Assembly: GCF_004341445.1 (NCBI RefSeq)
Contig: NZ_SLXV01000011.1
Location: 1-64,000 of the forward strand
DNA: 64,000 nucleotides
DNA from: Baia soyae
GTDB lineage: Bacteria; Bacillota; Bacilli; Thermoactinomycetales; Thermoactinomycetaceae
Direction: 5' to 3'
The position numbers and the translations under genes were made by a program. This document shows, piece by piece, positions 1 to 8,064 of the stretch. How positions within the stretch are numbered: position 1 is the first letter of the stretch; each line of letters begins with the position of its first letter. A model generated the notes under the pieces. It was given only the letters and a program-made list of their open reading frames with translations, was not told where the DNA came from and did no database searches.

Positions 1-34
1 CTTTCAATTTTGTTTCTAATGAATATTTAGCCAT
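1..34 (-). CDS. IS3-family transposase OrfA, N-terminal 11 codons only
   Basis: An ATG at 32-34 opens a frame reading MAKYSLETKLK to the window edge. This matches the usual opening of IS3/IS150 OrfA, a helix-turn-helix protein that works with OrfB to make the DDE transposase by programmed frameshifting. A GGAGGTG ribosome binding site lies 7-8 bases upstream. Only 11 residues are visible, so the call rests on that short match plus the IS-like end beside it. Confidence 0.65.
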   Translation of the reverse strand, partial: MAKYSLETKLK

Positions 35-95
35 AGAAAAAGCACCTCCAACTGTTGGGTTTTAATTTCGTGTCCAACAATTGGGGTGCAGTTCA
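1..95 (-). mobile_element. IS3-family insertion sequence, left end (partial)
   Basis: On the minus strand the segment begins at about position 95 with TGAACTGCACCCC, a typical IS3/IS150-type terminus. It continues through an imperfect inverted repeat (GCACCTCCAA.TGTTGG against CCAACAATTGGGGTGC, positions 42-90). A GGAGGTG ribosome binding site then leads into the start of a transposase orfA. The rest of the element lies outside the window to the left. The exact end and any target-site duplication cannot be fixed without the other end. Confidence 0.75.
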
Positions 96-127
96 AAATG
101 AGCAGTCTTGTCCTATAACTCAAACAA

Positions 128-1120
128 TCACGGCTTTGAAAACCCTGTCACTGGATAATGATCGGAGTAATCCGTGTAACTGTATTTTTTAAACCAAGAT
201 GTTACGCTCCATTCGGGCGATTTGGCATATAAGGACTCCACATACCAATTCTGTGGCTTAGCATGATTTTTTTCTACCAAGATATAATCGAGGTGCTGAG
301 GAGCCAAATTGGGATAGTTATATTTCGTAATCCCATTTGTCGTTGGATCCCACGTGGATGAAAAACCTGTATATGCAGTAGGTTCCGTTACATGTAAATC
401 GTTTATCATCGAAGGGTATTCGGAAGATCCTTTAATCACATTTAGGTCCCCACCTATAAATAATACCTCTTCAGCGGGTATTTTCTTCTTCTCAATAAAC
501 TGTCTCATTTCACTCATCTGCGTCTTACGAATAGACGCTGCTTCTCCAGCTGAACAACCCTCATCATCCGACTGCATATGGGTTCCGATAACGTGGTAAA
601 TCCGGTTATCCTTTTTCATCTGCACATAAGCAAAGCCCTTATTCGCATACCAATCGGTGCCGCATCCTTTACTGTATACATGTTGGATTTTTTCTAAGAT
701 AGGATACTTACTTACGATCGATACACCCCCGTCTTCAGGCGTAAAACGAGAGTAGCTTCCCTGCGTCGAATCCCAACCATCTTCCCCTCGTCCGAGTACA
801 GGCGTTTGGTAAGGGTATTGGTTTTTAATCTTTCCGAGTAGCCTTGTAGAAGCTTCGTTATCATACAGCTCATTGAAAATAATCAGATCATTGCTCTTTA
901 TGTAGGCTGCTTCCGAGATTAAGTCAGCCCGCTTTACTTGTCCCCAATTGGGATAAAGAGACTGAGGTAACATATACACATTGTGAACAAGGATCTTTAC
1001 ATCATTGGGATATGAACCATTTGCAGCAGATACCGGTACCGACATAACCGAAAACAGAGGCGTCAAGCACCAAACAACCATCACACATATCTGTAAAAAT
1101 ACACGCATAACTCTGCTCAT
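128..1120 (-). CDS. Sphingomyelinase C (secreted phosphodiesterase)
   Basis: A 330-residue secreted neutral sphingomyelinase of the endonuclease/exonuclease/phosphatase fold. It hydrolyses sphingomyelin to ceramide and phosphocholine. A signal peptide spans about residues 1-33. Metal and catalytic motifs known from the Bacillus cereus enzyme are all present: HNVYMLP (46-52), NELYDN (Glu 84), GTHMQ, GGDLNV and a C-terminal SDHYPV. The WSVTSWF segment matches the membrane-inserting beta-hairpin of bacterial sphingomyelinases. I chose the ATG at 1118-1120 because AGGAGGGG sits four bases before it; an in-frame ATG 33 bases upstream has no such site. The gene is monocistronic, and its stop is about 30 bp from an IS3-type end. 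Family members act as haemolysins or virulence factors, but a nutritional role is equally possible here. Confidence 0.93.
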   Translation of the reverse strand: MSRVMRVFLQICVMVVWCLTPLFSVMSVPVSAANGSYPNDVKILVHNVYMLPQSLYPNWGQVKRADLISEAAYIKSNDLIIFNELYDNEASTRLLGKIKNQYPYQTPVLGRGEDGWDSTQGSYSRFTPEDGGVSIVSKYPILEKIQHVYSKGCGTDWYANKGFAYVQMKKDNRIYHVIGTHMQSDDEGCSAGEAASIRKTQMSEMRQFIEKKKIPAEEVLFIGGDLNVIKGSSEYPSMINDLHVTEPTAYTGFSSTWDPTTNGITKYNYPNLAPQHLDYILVEKNHAKPQNWYVESLYAKSPEWSVTSWFKKYSYTDYSDHYPVTGFSKP

Positions 1121-1198
1121 AATACCCCTCCTATCTCTATTATACCAATTCATTTTTAATTTTCAGTAAATGTTATGCATTAACTTTTATTAGAATTG

Positions 1199-1233
1199 AA
1201 AAAAGCCCGTGAACCCTTCTAGATTCACAGGCT
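1199..1233 (-). terminator. Rho-independent terminator of the ABC exporter operon
   Basis: The stem AGCCTGTGAA / TTCACGGGCT is followed by a run of T on the minus strand, 9 bp after the permease stop. Confidence 0.85.
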
Positions 1234-1241
1234 GAAGATAC

Positions 1242-2099
1242 TTAGAGATCTCTTTTTTGGAAAGAACGAATCGCGAATAAAAGGGCTACTACGCCATATA
1301 AGCCAATATAGATCAACATCCCCGTACTAGGGGCTGACGCACTTCCAAATATCCCTTGCGTTGCCATCGAGATAGGATCGTCCGCTGACTCAAACAAACT
1401 GATTGTCATCGTGCGGAATATCGTATCAACCGGGAAAAGCAAGCTCGTCACAATTCCAAAATTAAGCATCTGCTTAATCTCGGTAATTCCACCAAGTTGT
1501 TCGATAAATCCACCTAACATACTCGTTACATATAACATAATCAAAACAATACCACTATTTAACGTAGACCAACGGGTACTAAAAAAGAGTGCAACCGCTA
1601 CAATAATGATAGATTGCAGTACAAACAAACTACCTGCTTGAAGAATTTGAGACATCGACACGACTACTTTTAATTGATTCCCGAGAAATTGGTTAACTGC
1701 CGTAATCCCTAAGAATAAGAAGGCTGAATAGGAAACCATTAGGATACTTAATCCAACGAATCGCCCCATCACAAATGAAGCTCTTGAAATAGGCCTTGCC
1801 ATCATGGGATCAATTTGCCGGCTCTCAATTTCTTTGGATATACTTCCTACACTACTGAAGATTGCCAACAAAGAGGTAATGAAAGCGGCAAAGTATAGTC
1901 CCATTCCGTAAAATTGTGTAGACATAAACCCTTGTGCCAAAGCGCCCATAGGACCTCTATTCATATTAGCCACTTGACCTTGCGCATAATAGGTTCCGAT
2001 TCCATAAAAGATAAGTAGTGCTAGCGACATCAGGAAAATAACAAGAAAAACACGTTTATAGATGATTTCTTTAATCGTTAACCTAGCGATTGGCCACAT
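1242..2099 (-). CDS. ABC-2 type transporter permease
   Basis: A 285-residue integral membrane protein with about six hydrophobic helices: near 15-35, 55-80, 105-130, 150-170, 180-210 and 255-275. The segment KEIESRQIDPMMARPISR is typical of ABC-2 permeases of the ABC_membrane_5/NatB-like type, in which a cytoplasmic loop precedes the second helix. It overlaps the upstream ATPase gene by 17 bp, which indicates translational coupling and a two-component exporter. An AGGAGG site precedes the ATG. The substrate cannot be told from sequence. Exporters of this shape handle Na+, antibiotics, peptides or cell-envelope stress functions. The ECF sigma pair just upstream suggests an envelope role, which is inference. 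Confidence 0.85.
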   Translation of the reverse strand: MWPIARLTIKEIIYKRVFLVIFLMSLALLIFYGIGTYYAQGQVANMNRGPMGALAQGFMSTQFYGMGLYFAAFITSLLAIFSSVGSISKEIESRQIDPMMARPISRASFVMGRFVGLSILMVSYSAFLFLGITAVNQFLGNQLKVVVSMSQILQAGSLFVLQSIIIVAVALFFSTRWSTLNSGIVLIMLYVTSMLGGFIEQLGGITEIKQMLNFGIVTSLLFPVDTIFRTMTISLFESADDPISMATQGIFGSASAPSTGMLIYIGLYGVVALLFAIRSFQKRDL

Positions 2100-3033
2100 G
2101 TTCCGCTTCCTCCTGACGATTGATCCAGTACATAAAGATATCCTCTAAATTTTGTGTTTGTCTGACCAATTGGTATAGCTTCCCTTGCTGAGCCGTTAGG
2201 GCAGAAATTAATTCAGGAATGCTCTCTTCTTCTTTCAAGGTTAGCCGCCAACTTTCCTTGCTCTTTTCGGTACGAATCTTCTCGCTATCCAGCACCATCT
2301 CAGACATAGAGCCAAAGGAGAGATTTTCAATCCCTGACAAGGTAATCTCCACTTGTGTCTCAATCGAAGAAAGCTCGCGCCAGTCCCCTTGCACAATTAA
2401 GCGACCCTTATTAATAATCGCAACATGGTTACAAATTGTTTCCACTTCACTCAGCAGATGACTATTTAAAAAGATCGTCTTCCCTTTCATCTGCAAGTCA
2501 CGAATTAACTCGCGAACTTCCTTTCTCCCAATTGGATCGAGGGCCGAAGTAGGCTCATCTAGAAAAATCACTTCCGGATCGGAAACCAAAGCACAAGCAA
2601 TCCCGATTCGCTGTTGCATCCCTTTGGAGTAACCACTAATTCGTTCATCCCCTCGATTATGTAAACCGACTAAGTCCAGCAACTCCTCAATCCGCACTTT
2701 TTGCTGTTTACTATTCAATTGACACATTTCCGAGTGAAACTGTAGCAACTGTCTCCCTGTCATCCAATCTGGATAGCGAAATAATTCGGGTAAATATCCT
2801 ACTTTCTTCCTTGACTCAAGTGAGGAAATCGGATGACCTAAAATCGTACCTGTCCCGCTGGTAGATTTAATCAATCCCAATAGTGTGCGGACAAATGTAC
2901 TTTTTCCCGCTCCATTAGGCCCTAAAAATCCGTATACATTCCCTTTTGGTACTTGAATCGTAATATCCTGACATCCCTTATTCCCCACATATAACTTGGT
3001 TAATTGGTTCGTCTCAATCACATAATCCCCCAC
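2083..3033 (-). CDS. ABC transporter ATP-binding protein
   Basis: A 316-residue exporter ATPase. Walker A GPNGAGKST is at 38-46, the Q-loop lies near the GYLPELF segment (79-85), the signature SGYSKGMQ is at 133-140, and Walker B VIFLDEP at 155-161 is followed by the H-loop in LNSHLLSEVE. The C-terminal 90 residues form the accessory domain common to CcmA/NatA-type ATPases. Translation starts at GTG (3031-3033), which is preceded by GGAGGAG; the nearby ATG is out of frame. It pairs with the overlapping permease downstream. A gap of about 80 bp with a hairpin separates it from the anti-sigma gene, so the exporter may be transcribed partly by read-through from the sigma operon. Confidence 0.92.
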   Translation of the reverse strand: MGDYVIETNQLTKLYVGNKGCQDITIQVPKGNVYGFLGPNGAGKSTFVRTLLGLIKSTSGTGTILGHPISSLESRKKVGYLPELFRYPDWMTGRQLLQFHSEMCQLNSKQQKVRIEELLDLVGLHNRGDERISGYSKGMQQRIGIACALVSDPEVIFLDEPTSALDPIGRKEVRELIRDLQMKGKTIFLNSHLLSEVETICNHVAIINKGRLIVQGDWRELSSIETQVEITLSGIENLSFGSMSEMVLDSEKIRTEKSKESWRLTLKEEESIPELISALTAQQGKLYQLVRQTQNLEDIFMYWINRQEEAEHVANR

Positions 3034-3068
3034 TACATTCTCCTCCTCTACTTATCCATATAAATGGA

Positions 3069-3102
3069 AGCAGAGCCACCTCATTTTCGAGGTCACTCTG
3101 CT
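3069..3102 (-). terminator. Hairpin between anti-sigma gene and ABC exporter
   Basis: A near-perfect stem (AGCAGAGCCACCTC / GAGGTCACTCTGCT) begins just after the anti-sigma stop. The minus-strand tail is only weakly T-rich, so it may be a leaky terminator or attenuator. Confidence 0.65.
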
Positions 3103-3112
3103 TTAGATTCGC

Positions 3113-4279
3113 TTACTTATCCAATTTTTTAGCTAGTTCGATCAACTGGTCCGATCCATTTTGATATACCGATAGAGTATGGATCTTTCCATCCTTCTGC
3201 CAGAGTAGCACGGCAGCTCCACGTTCTTCCTTCATCATTAAGCCTTTCGTTCCGTTAACCTGTACTTCAGTCGTTTTCCCCATTCCCTCTACTACTGGAA
3301 TCGGGAGTGTATTTTGCCAATCCTGAATCGCCATCAATTGCTTTTTCAGATCGGTTGGGATAAACGGTAAAGATAGGATGGAATCTCTGAGTTTCGCCAC
3401 ATCCACATCTTTATCTACTGTAAGTTGTGGCGTACTTGCTACCATATAGCGGAAATCGTGGTTCTTTGCCTTTAGAGTCATCTCAGTTGTTTTAGGAACT
3501 TCTACACTAAACGTTTTCCCATTCAGTTTGCTTTCCAAGTCCACCTTAGCACCCAATTGCTTTAGCACTTTGTTTACCTTCTCTGTGTTCAACTGAAAGT
3601 TAACCTTCATAGGGTCGGTTACGTTGATGTGTTCTACCTCATACCCTTCTGGTTTCTTTGGCAGGGACTCACCTTTTTTCACTGCCTGCTCATACGTATC
3701 GTACTGGCGATCGCGATCTTTCTTTTGCTCACCTTCCGTCCAAATCTTACCCATTCCTTTTAAATCGAGATTACCTAGCTCTTTATTCTGAAGGAAAGAC
3801 TCCATATCTTGAAGATCTTTCTCAGTCAATTTAACCATTTCCACTTTGTTCACCCGGAAAACGGATAGTAGATCACTCGCTGCTGCTTGTACTTGCGGGA
3901 TACTAAACCCTCCAATCACAACAGCTGCTGCCGCTACACCCGAAATCCAACGTTTTGTATTTCTTTTCATGTTCGTCCATCTCCCTTTCACACTTTTTTC
4001 TTGTATTTGAATTGGTTGTCTCATCTGTTTCTCTTCTATCTCAATCTGCTCACTGACGCCAACCCAAGCTCGATCAACATCTATAGATAAAGCTTCATCC
4101 ACACGAGGAAAGCTATCTGTGATATGGATTCGGGCCCAATCCTCTAAATCCTTCATCTCATTCATCCGCGCGAGGCATTCGGGGCACTTTTCGATATGCA
4201 AAGCAATCTGCTTGCGTTCGTCACGAGTTAGCTCTCCATCTAAATAAGCCTGCATGAGCATCTCATCTTTACATACCAT
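3113..4279 (-). CDS. Membrane anti-sigma factor with zinc-finger domain
   Basis: A 388-residue protein. The N-terminal anti-sigma zinc-finger contains the HxxxCxxC core (HIEKCPEC, about residues 27-34). One membrane helix near 115-135 (SGVAAAAVVIGG) is followed by a large extracytoplasmic part of about 250 residues, probably the sensor region. It should bind and hold the neighbouring ECF sigma factor until an envelope signal triggers release. Its ATG overlaps the sigma stop by one base, so the two are translationally coupled. The outer part ends in a segment resembling the DUF4367-type region of Bacillus anti-sigma proteins (match judged by eye). The signal it senses is unknown. Confidence 0.85.
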   Translation of the reverse strand: MVCKDEMLMQAYLDGELTRDERKQIALHIEKCPECLARMNEMKDLEDWARIHITDSFPRVDEALSIDVDRAWVGVSEQIEIEEKQMRQPIQIQEKSVKGRWTNMKRNTKRWISGVAAAAVVIGGFSIPQVQAAASDLLSVFRVNKVEMVKLTEKDLQDMESFLQNKELGNLDLKGMGKIWTEGEQKKDRDRQYDTYEQAVKKGESLPKKPEGYEVEHINVTDPMKVNFQLNTEKVNKVLKQLGAKVDLESKLNGKTFSVEVPKTTEMTLKAKNHDFRYMVASTPQLTVDKDVDVAKLRDSILSLPFIPTDLKKQLMAIQDWQNTLPIPVVEGMGKTTEVQVNGTKGLMMKEERGAAVLLWQKDGKIHTLSVYQNGSDQLIELAKKLDK

Positions 4280-4809
4280 CAGTCATCCCCCCTTATCTGC
4301 TTGTATTTTTTTCGAAATCTCTCTTTGGCTCTAGATAGAAGAGTCCCAACTGATCCCTTTTTTATGTTCACGGCTTCTGCCAGTTCGTCATAATTAAATC
4401 CCGAGTACTTCATAAGTAATAAGTTCCGTTCGCGCTCATCCATCTGGGCAAGGATATTTCTCACTGTAGCAATTTCATCCTTCTCAAGCCATCTGCTTTC
4501 TGTAGAAGGGATGGTTCCTGTCACGTGGAGGGACTGTTTTTCAATCCGTGCCAAATGCCGCTTCTCAGATCTCACATAGTTATAAGACGAATGAATCGCC
4601 ATTTTAATCAGCCAAGCTGGTATGTGCTCAATGCTTGACCGATCCATCCGGTAAAAGCGGACGAAAACATCTTGAGCGATGTCTTCCGCAATTGATTCAG
4701 ATGGAACGATCCGCATAATTTGTCGCACAACCATCGGATAGTGGTTTTTAAATAAAGACTCGAAGTCATCCTTTTCAGGTTCATCTTGCATCGATATCAA
4801 CTCTTCCAT
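4279..4809 (-). CDS. ECF-type RNA polymerase sigma factor
   Basis: A 176-residue sigma-70 family factor with only regions 2 and 4. Region 2 is seen in FKNHYPMVVRQIMRIV and in DIAQDVFVRFYRM. Region 4 is seen in MDERERNLLLMKYSGFNYDE and the recognition helix KKGSVGTLLSRAKERF near the C-terminus. It directs transcription of envelope-stress genes when freed from its anti-sigma partner, encoded immediately downstream with a one-base overlap. GGAGGAGG lies seven to eight bases before the ATG. A promoter-like pair of elements upstream (4841-4869) may be its own autoregulatory promoter. Which ECF subgroup it belongs to I cannot say. Confidence 0.92.
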   Translation of the reverse strand: MEELISMQDEPEKDDFESLFKNHYPMVVRQIMRIVPSESIAEDIAQDVFVRFYRMDRSSIEHIPAWLIKMAIHSSYNYVRSEKRHLARIEKQSLHVTGTIPSTESRWLEKDEIATVRNILAQMDERERNLLLMKYSGFNYDELAEAVNIKKGSVGTLLSRAKERFRKKYKQIRGDD

Positions 4810-4840
4810 TTAAAACCTCCTCCCCGCTTGTCTTGTAAGG

Positions 4841-4869
4841 TAGACACCGGAAAGGGTCTTTTTGTGACA
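4841..4869 (-). promoter_or_regulatory. Putative promoter of the sigma/anti-sigma operon
   Basis: Reading the minus strand, TGTCAC (4869-4864) is separated by 17 bases from TGTCTA (4846-4841), 32 bp before the sigma ATG. The -35-like word recurs as CGTCACAAA about 25 bp further upstream. This is neither a good SigA promoter nor a defined ECF consensus, so autoregulation is inference. Confidence 0.35.
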
Positions 4870-4956
4870 GGTAAATATGTGAACGATTTGTGACGGTGTT
4901 TTATGTAGAAGATGATATTATGTATGAGTATAGTTCCACTTACTTCAAGTATGCAC

Positions 4957-4990
4957 AAAAAGGGACTTCCTGTAATAGGAAATCCCTTTT
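4957..4990 (-). terminator. Terminator of the first papain-like protease gene
   Basis: The stem AAGGGA.TTCCT / AGGAA.TCCCTT with a T-rich minus-strand tail lies 5 bp beyond the protease stop. Confidence 0.8.
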
Positions 4991-4994
4991 CTCA

Positions 4995-6161
4995 TTAACT
5001 AGCTTTATCTAGCTTTACTTTAACTGGTTGTATGTTTTGTACAGTCTGCTCTGTTACGCTGAAACTACGAGTATCGCCTCGATAATTTCTAGCCATTACA
5101 TAATACTCATACGAAGCACCAGGCTCAAGACCGACATCTGTTACACTACCACCTGTGAAGCTCTTCGTATACCTACCATTACGGTATAAGTCATAACTAA
5201 CTGCTTGCAGTCCAGATGCAGTTAGAGTAACGGTGGTATCTGTTTTAGAAGCAACAGAGAATTTCACACCTTGTGGTGGGTATTGATTATTGTTCACTGT
5301 TGCTACATATGCATATGAGTTGGTCATTTCCATGAAGATATCATACTTCATATATGCATAACCTTTATCTCCAAATTTATCGCCCCAGCTATTCCGCACG
5401 ATAAACCACTCATTCTCATCATCATAACCAGCTACTACTAAAGCATGTCCACCACGAGATTTTTTCTCCCCGACGGCTGGGATAATCCCTGTAGATGGAG
5501 TCGCATCAAAGTTTGGGTACACTGGAATCCCGATCATGACAGGGTCCCCATTGGCCACAGATTGCTTAATGTTGGCAACCATGTTGCTATTTTTGTAGAT
5601 ATAACGGAACGTGCTAATCTTGTAAGGAGCCGCATTTTTCCGTTGTAATGCCGTAATCGGGGCTTTAAACTGGTCCTTATTTTCACGGTTTGGATCATAT
5701 AGACGCTCTGTTTCTGGGGGCGTGCCCTCTTTGATCAACGTGTCAAAAGCGCTGTAAAACGACATCCCATCTTCTGGCCCATTTGGATAATAAATATAAG
5801 AAGGCGACAAGTGCGTAACATCGCTACCTCTTGCAGCTGTATATCGTCCGATATAGTATTCACGTAAGCCAGTCGTCGCAAAAGCTACACAAGTGCCAAA
5901 TTTAGATTGACTACGAATAGGTGCAAAATATTGACGTAAATCAATTTTGGTTGGAAGAGCTTGTGGCGAAAATCTCTTTGGAGGCGTATATGCTTGCATA
6001 TCCTTTGGTAGCGGAGCATCTTTCAAGCCCGTACCATACGTAGAAAAATCATTTGGGTTAAACGGCTTTTGCGCTGGCTCAGCCCCAGCACTGCTTGTCC
6101 CAATTAAGGTACTCGTTAATGTAAATACCGAAGCCAAAACCCATAACAATGATTTTTTCAT
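4995..6161 (-). CDS. Secreted papain-family (C1) cysteine protease with FN3 tail
   Basis: A 388-residue secreted protease. A signal peptide (about 1-26) and a short pro-region precede a C1A peptidase domain (about 70-290). The catalytic set is complete: oxyanion Gln85 and Cys91 in RSQSKFGTCVAF, His239 in RGGHALVVAGYDDEN and Asn257 in VRNSWGDKFGDKGYAY. The usual GxCWAF is GTCVAF here. Residues about 295-372 form a fibronectin-III-like module (repeated beta pattern with YDLYRNG and YEYYVMARN). It is about 70 percent identical by eye to the next gene, so the two are a tandem duplication. Each has its own terminator. The likely role is extracellular protein breakdown. Confidence 0.92.
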   Translation of the reverse strand: MKKSLLWVLASVFTLTSTLIGTSSAGAEPAQKPFNPNDFSTYGTGLKDAPLPKDMQAYTPPKRFSPQALPTKIDLRQYFAPIRSQSKFGTCVAFATTGLREYYIGRYTAARGSDVTHLSPSYIYYPNGPEDGMSFYSAFDTLIKEGTPPETERLYDPNRENKDQFKAPITALQRKNAAPYKISTFRYIYKNSNMVANIKQSVANGDPVMIGIPVYPNFDATPSTGIIPAVGEKKSRGGHALVVAGYDDENEWFIVRNSWGDKFGDKGYAYMKYDIFMEMTNSYAYVATVNNNQYPPQGVKFSVASKTDTTVTLTASGLQAVSYDLYRNGRYTKSFTGGSVTDVGLEPGASYEYYVMARNYRGDTRSFSVTEQTVQNIQPVKVKLDKAS

Positions 6162-6252
6162 CCATCTCTCCCTTTCAAAACTAAAAATGGTTTAAACATT
6201 GTTATTATACTAATTTTTATGTATATTTTCAATATTATTTTCAGTATATAAG

Positions 6253-6287
6253 AAAAAGAGATTTCCTTATAACAGGAAACCTCTTCA
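6253..6287 (-). terminator. Terminator of the second papain-like protease gene
   Basis: The stem AAGAG.TTTCCT / AGGAAA.CTCTT with a T-rich minus-strand tail lies 5 bp after the stop. It closely resembles the terminator of the paralogue. Confidence 0.8.
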
Positions 6288-6291
6288 TCAC

Positions 6292-7488
6292 TTAACTTGC
6301 TTTCTCTAGTTCCACACCTACAGCTACTTTCTCAACTGTCACACTGCGCGTACCACCGCGACCATTTTTCGCCACTACATGGTATTTATATGTAGCGTCA
6401 GCTTTAAGCCCTTCATCCTTTACCGTAGCTCCAGTAAAGCTCTTTACAAACTTACCATCACGGTATAAATCAAAGCTCGTTGCATTGATTGCGGACACGT
6501 CCAACATCATCGTCGTACTCGTTGAAGCGGACACCGATAACTTCACGCCTTGTGGCGGATAATCGTTGTTTCGGATATTGGCTACATATCCAAAATCATC
6601 GTTCATCTCTTTGAAAATATCATATCCCATATAAGCATAACCCTTATCTCCAAACTTCTCTCCCCAACTGTTTCGGATGATGAACCACTCATTCTCATCA
6701 TCATAACCAACCACTACAAGGGCATGTCCACCACGAGACTTCTTCTCTTCTACGGCTGGGATAATCCCTGTAGATGGAGTCGCATCAAAGTTTGGATATA
6801 CCGGAATCCCAAACATAACTGGGTCTCCGTTTGCTACTGCTCGTTTCACGTTATCAACCATACTGCTGTTATCTCTGATAAAGCGGAACGAATCAATCTT
6901 ATACGGAGCTGCATTTTCCCGTTGTAGAACCGTTTTCGGAGCTTTAAACTGATCCGTGTTACTACGATCTGGATCATACGGGCGCTCGGTTTCTGGAGGA
7001 ACTCCCTCTCGTCTCAATATTTCAAATGCCGTATAGAAAGATAATCCTTCATCCGGACCACTCGGATAGTAGATATAGGAAGGAGACAAGTGCGTAACAT
7101 CTTTTCCTTTTGCCTCTGTATGTCTTCCAATATAGTATTCACGCAAGCCAGTCGTCGCAAAAACCACACAAGTGCCAAATTTAGATTGACTGCGAATTGG
7201 TGCAAAATAGGGACGAAGATCTACCTTTTGCGGAAGAATCTGATCTGGATTAATCTGTTGTTTATTCTTCCCCTGCTTCTTCAATTCATCCTTCGTTACA
7301 AATCTCTTCGCAGGAGTATACTCCTCTAAACCTTCCGGTCTAGGACCATCTTTCAAACCTGTACCATATGTAGAAAAATCATTTGGATTAAACGGCTTAT
7401 GCTCCAGTTTCGCCTCAGCACTTGACCCAAATAGGGTACTCGTTAGCGTGACGACTAAAGCCAGCATCCATAATAACGCTCTCTTCAT
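6292..7488 (-). CDS. Secreted papain-family (C1) cysteine protease with FN3 tail, paralogue
   Basis: A 398-residue paralogue of the neighbouring protease. It has a signal peptide (about 1-26), a lysine-rich pro-segment longer by 16 residues (KKQGKNKQQ near 70-78), catalytic Cys107 in QSKFGTCVVF, His255 in GGHALVVVGYDD, Asn273 in IRNSWGEKFGDKGYAY, and a C-terminal FN3-like module. Apart from the N-terminal insertion the catalytic domains align without gaps. This gene may have been the template or the copy in the duplication. The different pro-segment suggests different activation or timing. No inhibitor or chaperone gene is adjacent. Confidence 0.92.
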   Translation of the reverse strand: MKRALLWMLALVVTLTSTLFGSSAEAKLEHKPFNPNDFSTYGTGLKDGPRPEGLEEYTPAKRFVTKDELKKQGKNKQQINPDQILPQKVDLRPYFAPIRSQSKFGTCVVFATTGLREYYIGRHTEAKGKDVTHLSPSYIYYPSGPDEGLSFYTAFEILRREGVPPETERPYDPDRSNTDQFKAPKTVLQRENAAPYKIDSFRFIRDNSSMVDNVKRAVANGDPVMFGIPVYPNFDATPSTGIIPAVEEKKSRGGHALVVVGYDDENEWFIIRNSWGEKFGDKGYAYMGYDIFKEMNDDFGYVANIRNNDYPPQGVKLSVSASTSTTMMLDVSAINATSFDLYRDGKFVKSFTGATVKDEGLKADATYKYHVVAKNGRGGTRSVTVEKVAVGVELEKAS

Positions 7489-7621
7489 TCATCTCTTCCT
7501 CTCTATGTTGAAAATGACTAGCATGTACATTGTATGAATTTTATTGTAAATTTTCAATGTTTTTTATGAACAAAAACAACTAAATTTTTATTTTTATATG
7601 TAAAGTAAGATTTTTCATAAT

Positions 7622-7649
7622 AGAAAAAAGCCCCGATACCCATCGAGGC
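7622..7649 (-). terminator. Terminator of the small secreted peptide gene
   Basis: GCCTCGAT GGGT ATCGGGGC followed by six T on the minus strand. It lies 33 bp downstream of the 43-codon ORF at 7682-7813 and supports that ORF being a transcribed unit. Confidence 0.8.
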
Positions 7650-7681
7650 CCTTCATTGATTTGCTTTCATAATATCATAGA

Positions 7682-7813
7682 CTAATGTATACAAGGTTGT
7701 CTTGTATATTTCATAAACGCACACTCATTATCATCATAGTTGTGACTTGTGACAGTGATAGTTAAAGAAAATAGGGACATAGCAACTAAAGCACCTGCAA
7801 TTAATTTACGCAT
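7682..7813 (-). CDS. Small secreted two-cysteine peptide (43 residues)
   Basis: An ATG at 7811-7813 follows a strong AGGAGG site with seven bases spacing and opens a 43-codon frame ending in TAG. The N-terminus MRKLIAGALVAMSLFSLT is a textbook signal peptide (two basic residues, then a hydrophobic core). The remainder is a short polar tail of roughly 20 residues with NYDDNEC and RQPCIH, that is, two cysteines nine residues apart that could form one disulfide. The gene has its own terminator. I recognise no family. It could be a peptide pheromone, a bacteriocin-like peptide or a small cell-surface peptide. It lies among secreted-protein genes and has no immunity or transporter gene next to it. 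Confidence 0.6.
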   Translation of the reverse strand: MRKLIAGALVAMSLFSLTITVTSHNYDDNECAFMKYTRQPCIH

Positions 7814-8020
7814 GATTTTTCCTCCTCGTCATCATTTCGTAAGAATTATTTAGTTAATAACATCCAACAACATTATTTTAAATTTATTTAATAAAAAAAT
7901 AAACTTCGCAAAGTTGCATATTTTTGTTTTAAGAAATGAACGAAATCTAGATAGAAAAAATAGTTTGCATGCAAAAAGAAGCATACTTTGTCACCGATAC
8001 AGAGTAAGCTTTTTGTCCGT

Positions 8021-8051
8021 AAAAAAAAGCTCCCTTAACACACAGGGAGCA
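8021..8051 (-). terminator. Terminator of secreted protein gene
   Basis: GCTCCCT TGTGTGTTA AGGGAGC followed by eight T on the minus strand, 14 bp beyond the stop. Confidence 0.85.
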
Positions 8052-8064
8052 GAGTAAATCCTTT

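Noticed and set aside
354..599. 81-codon plus-strand frame within the sphingomyelinase gene
   Set aside because: It is antisense to a well supported gene, has no ribosome binding site and its product looks like reverse-frame noise.
5445..7329. Several plus-strand frames across the papain-like protease genes
   Set aside because: They mirror the strong minus-strand coding and have low-complexity hydrophobic products.
7973..8015. Imperfect AAAAAG.AGCATACTTTGT / ACAGAGTAAGCTTTTT hairpin
   Set aside because: The stem has several bulges and no gene of the correct orientation ends just before it, so I did not list it as a terminator.
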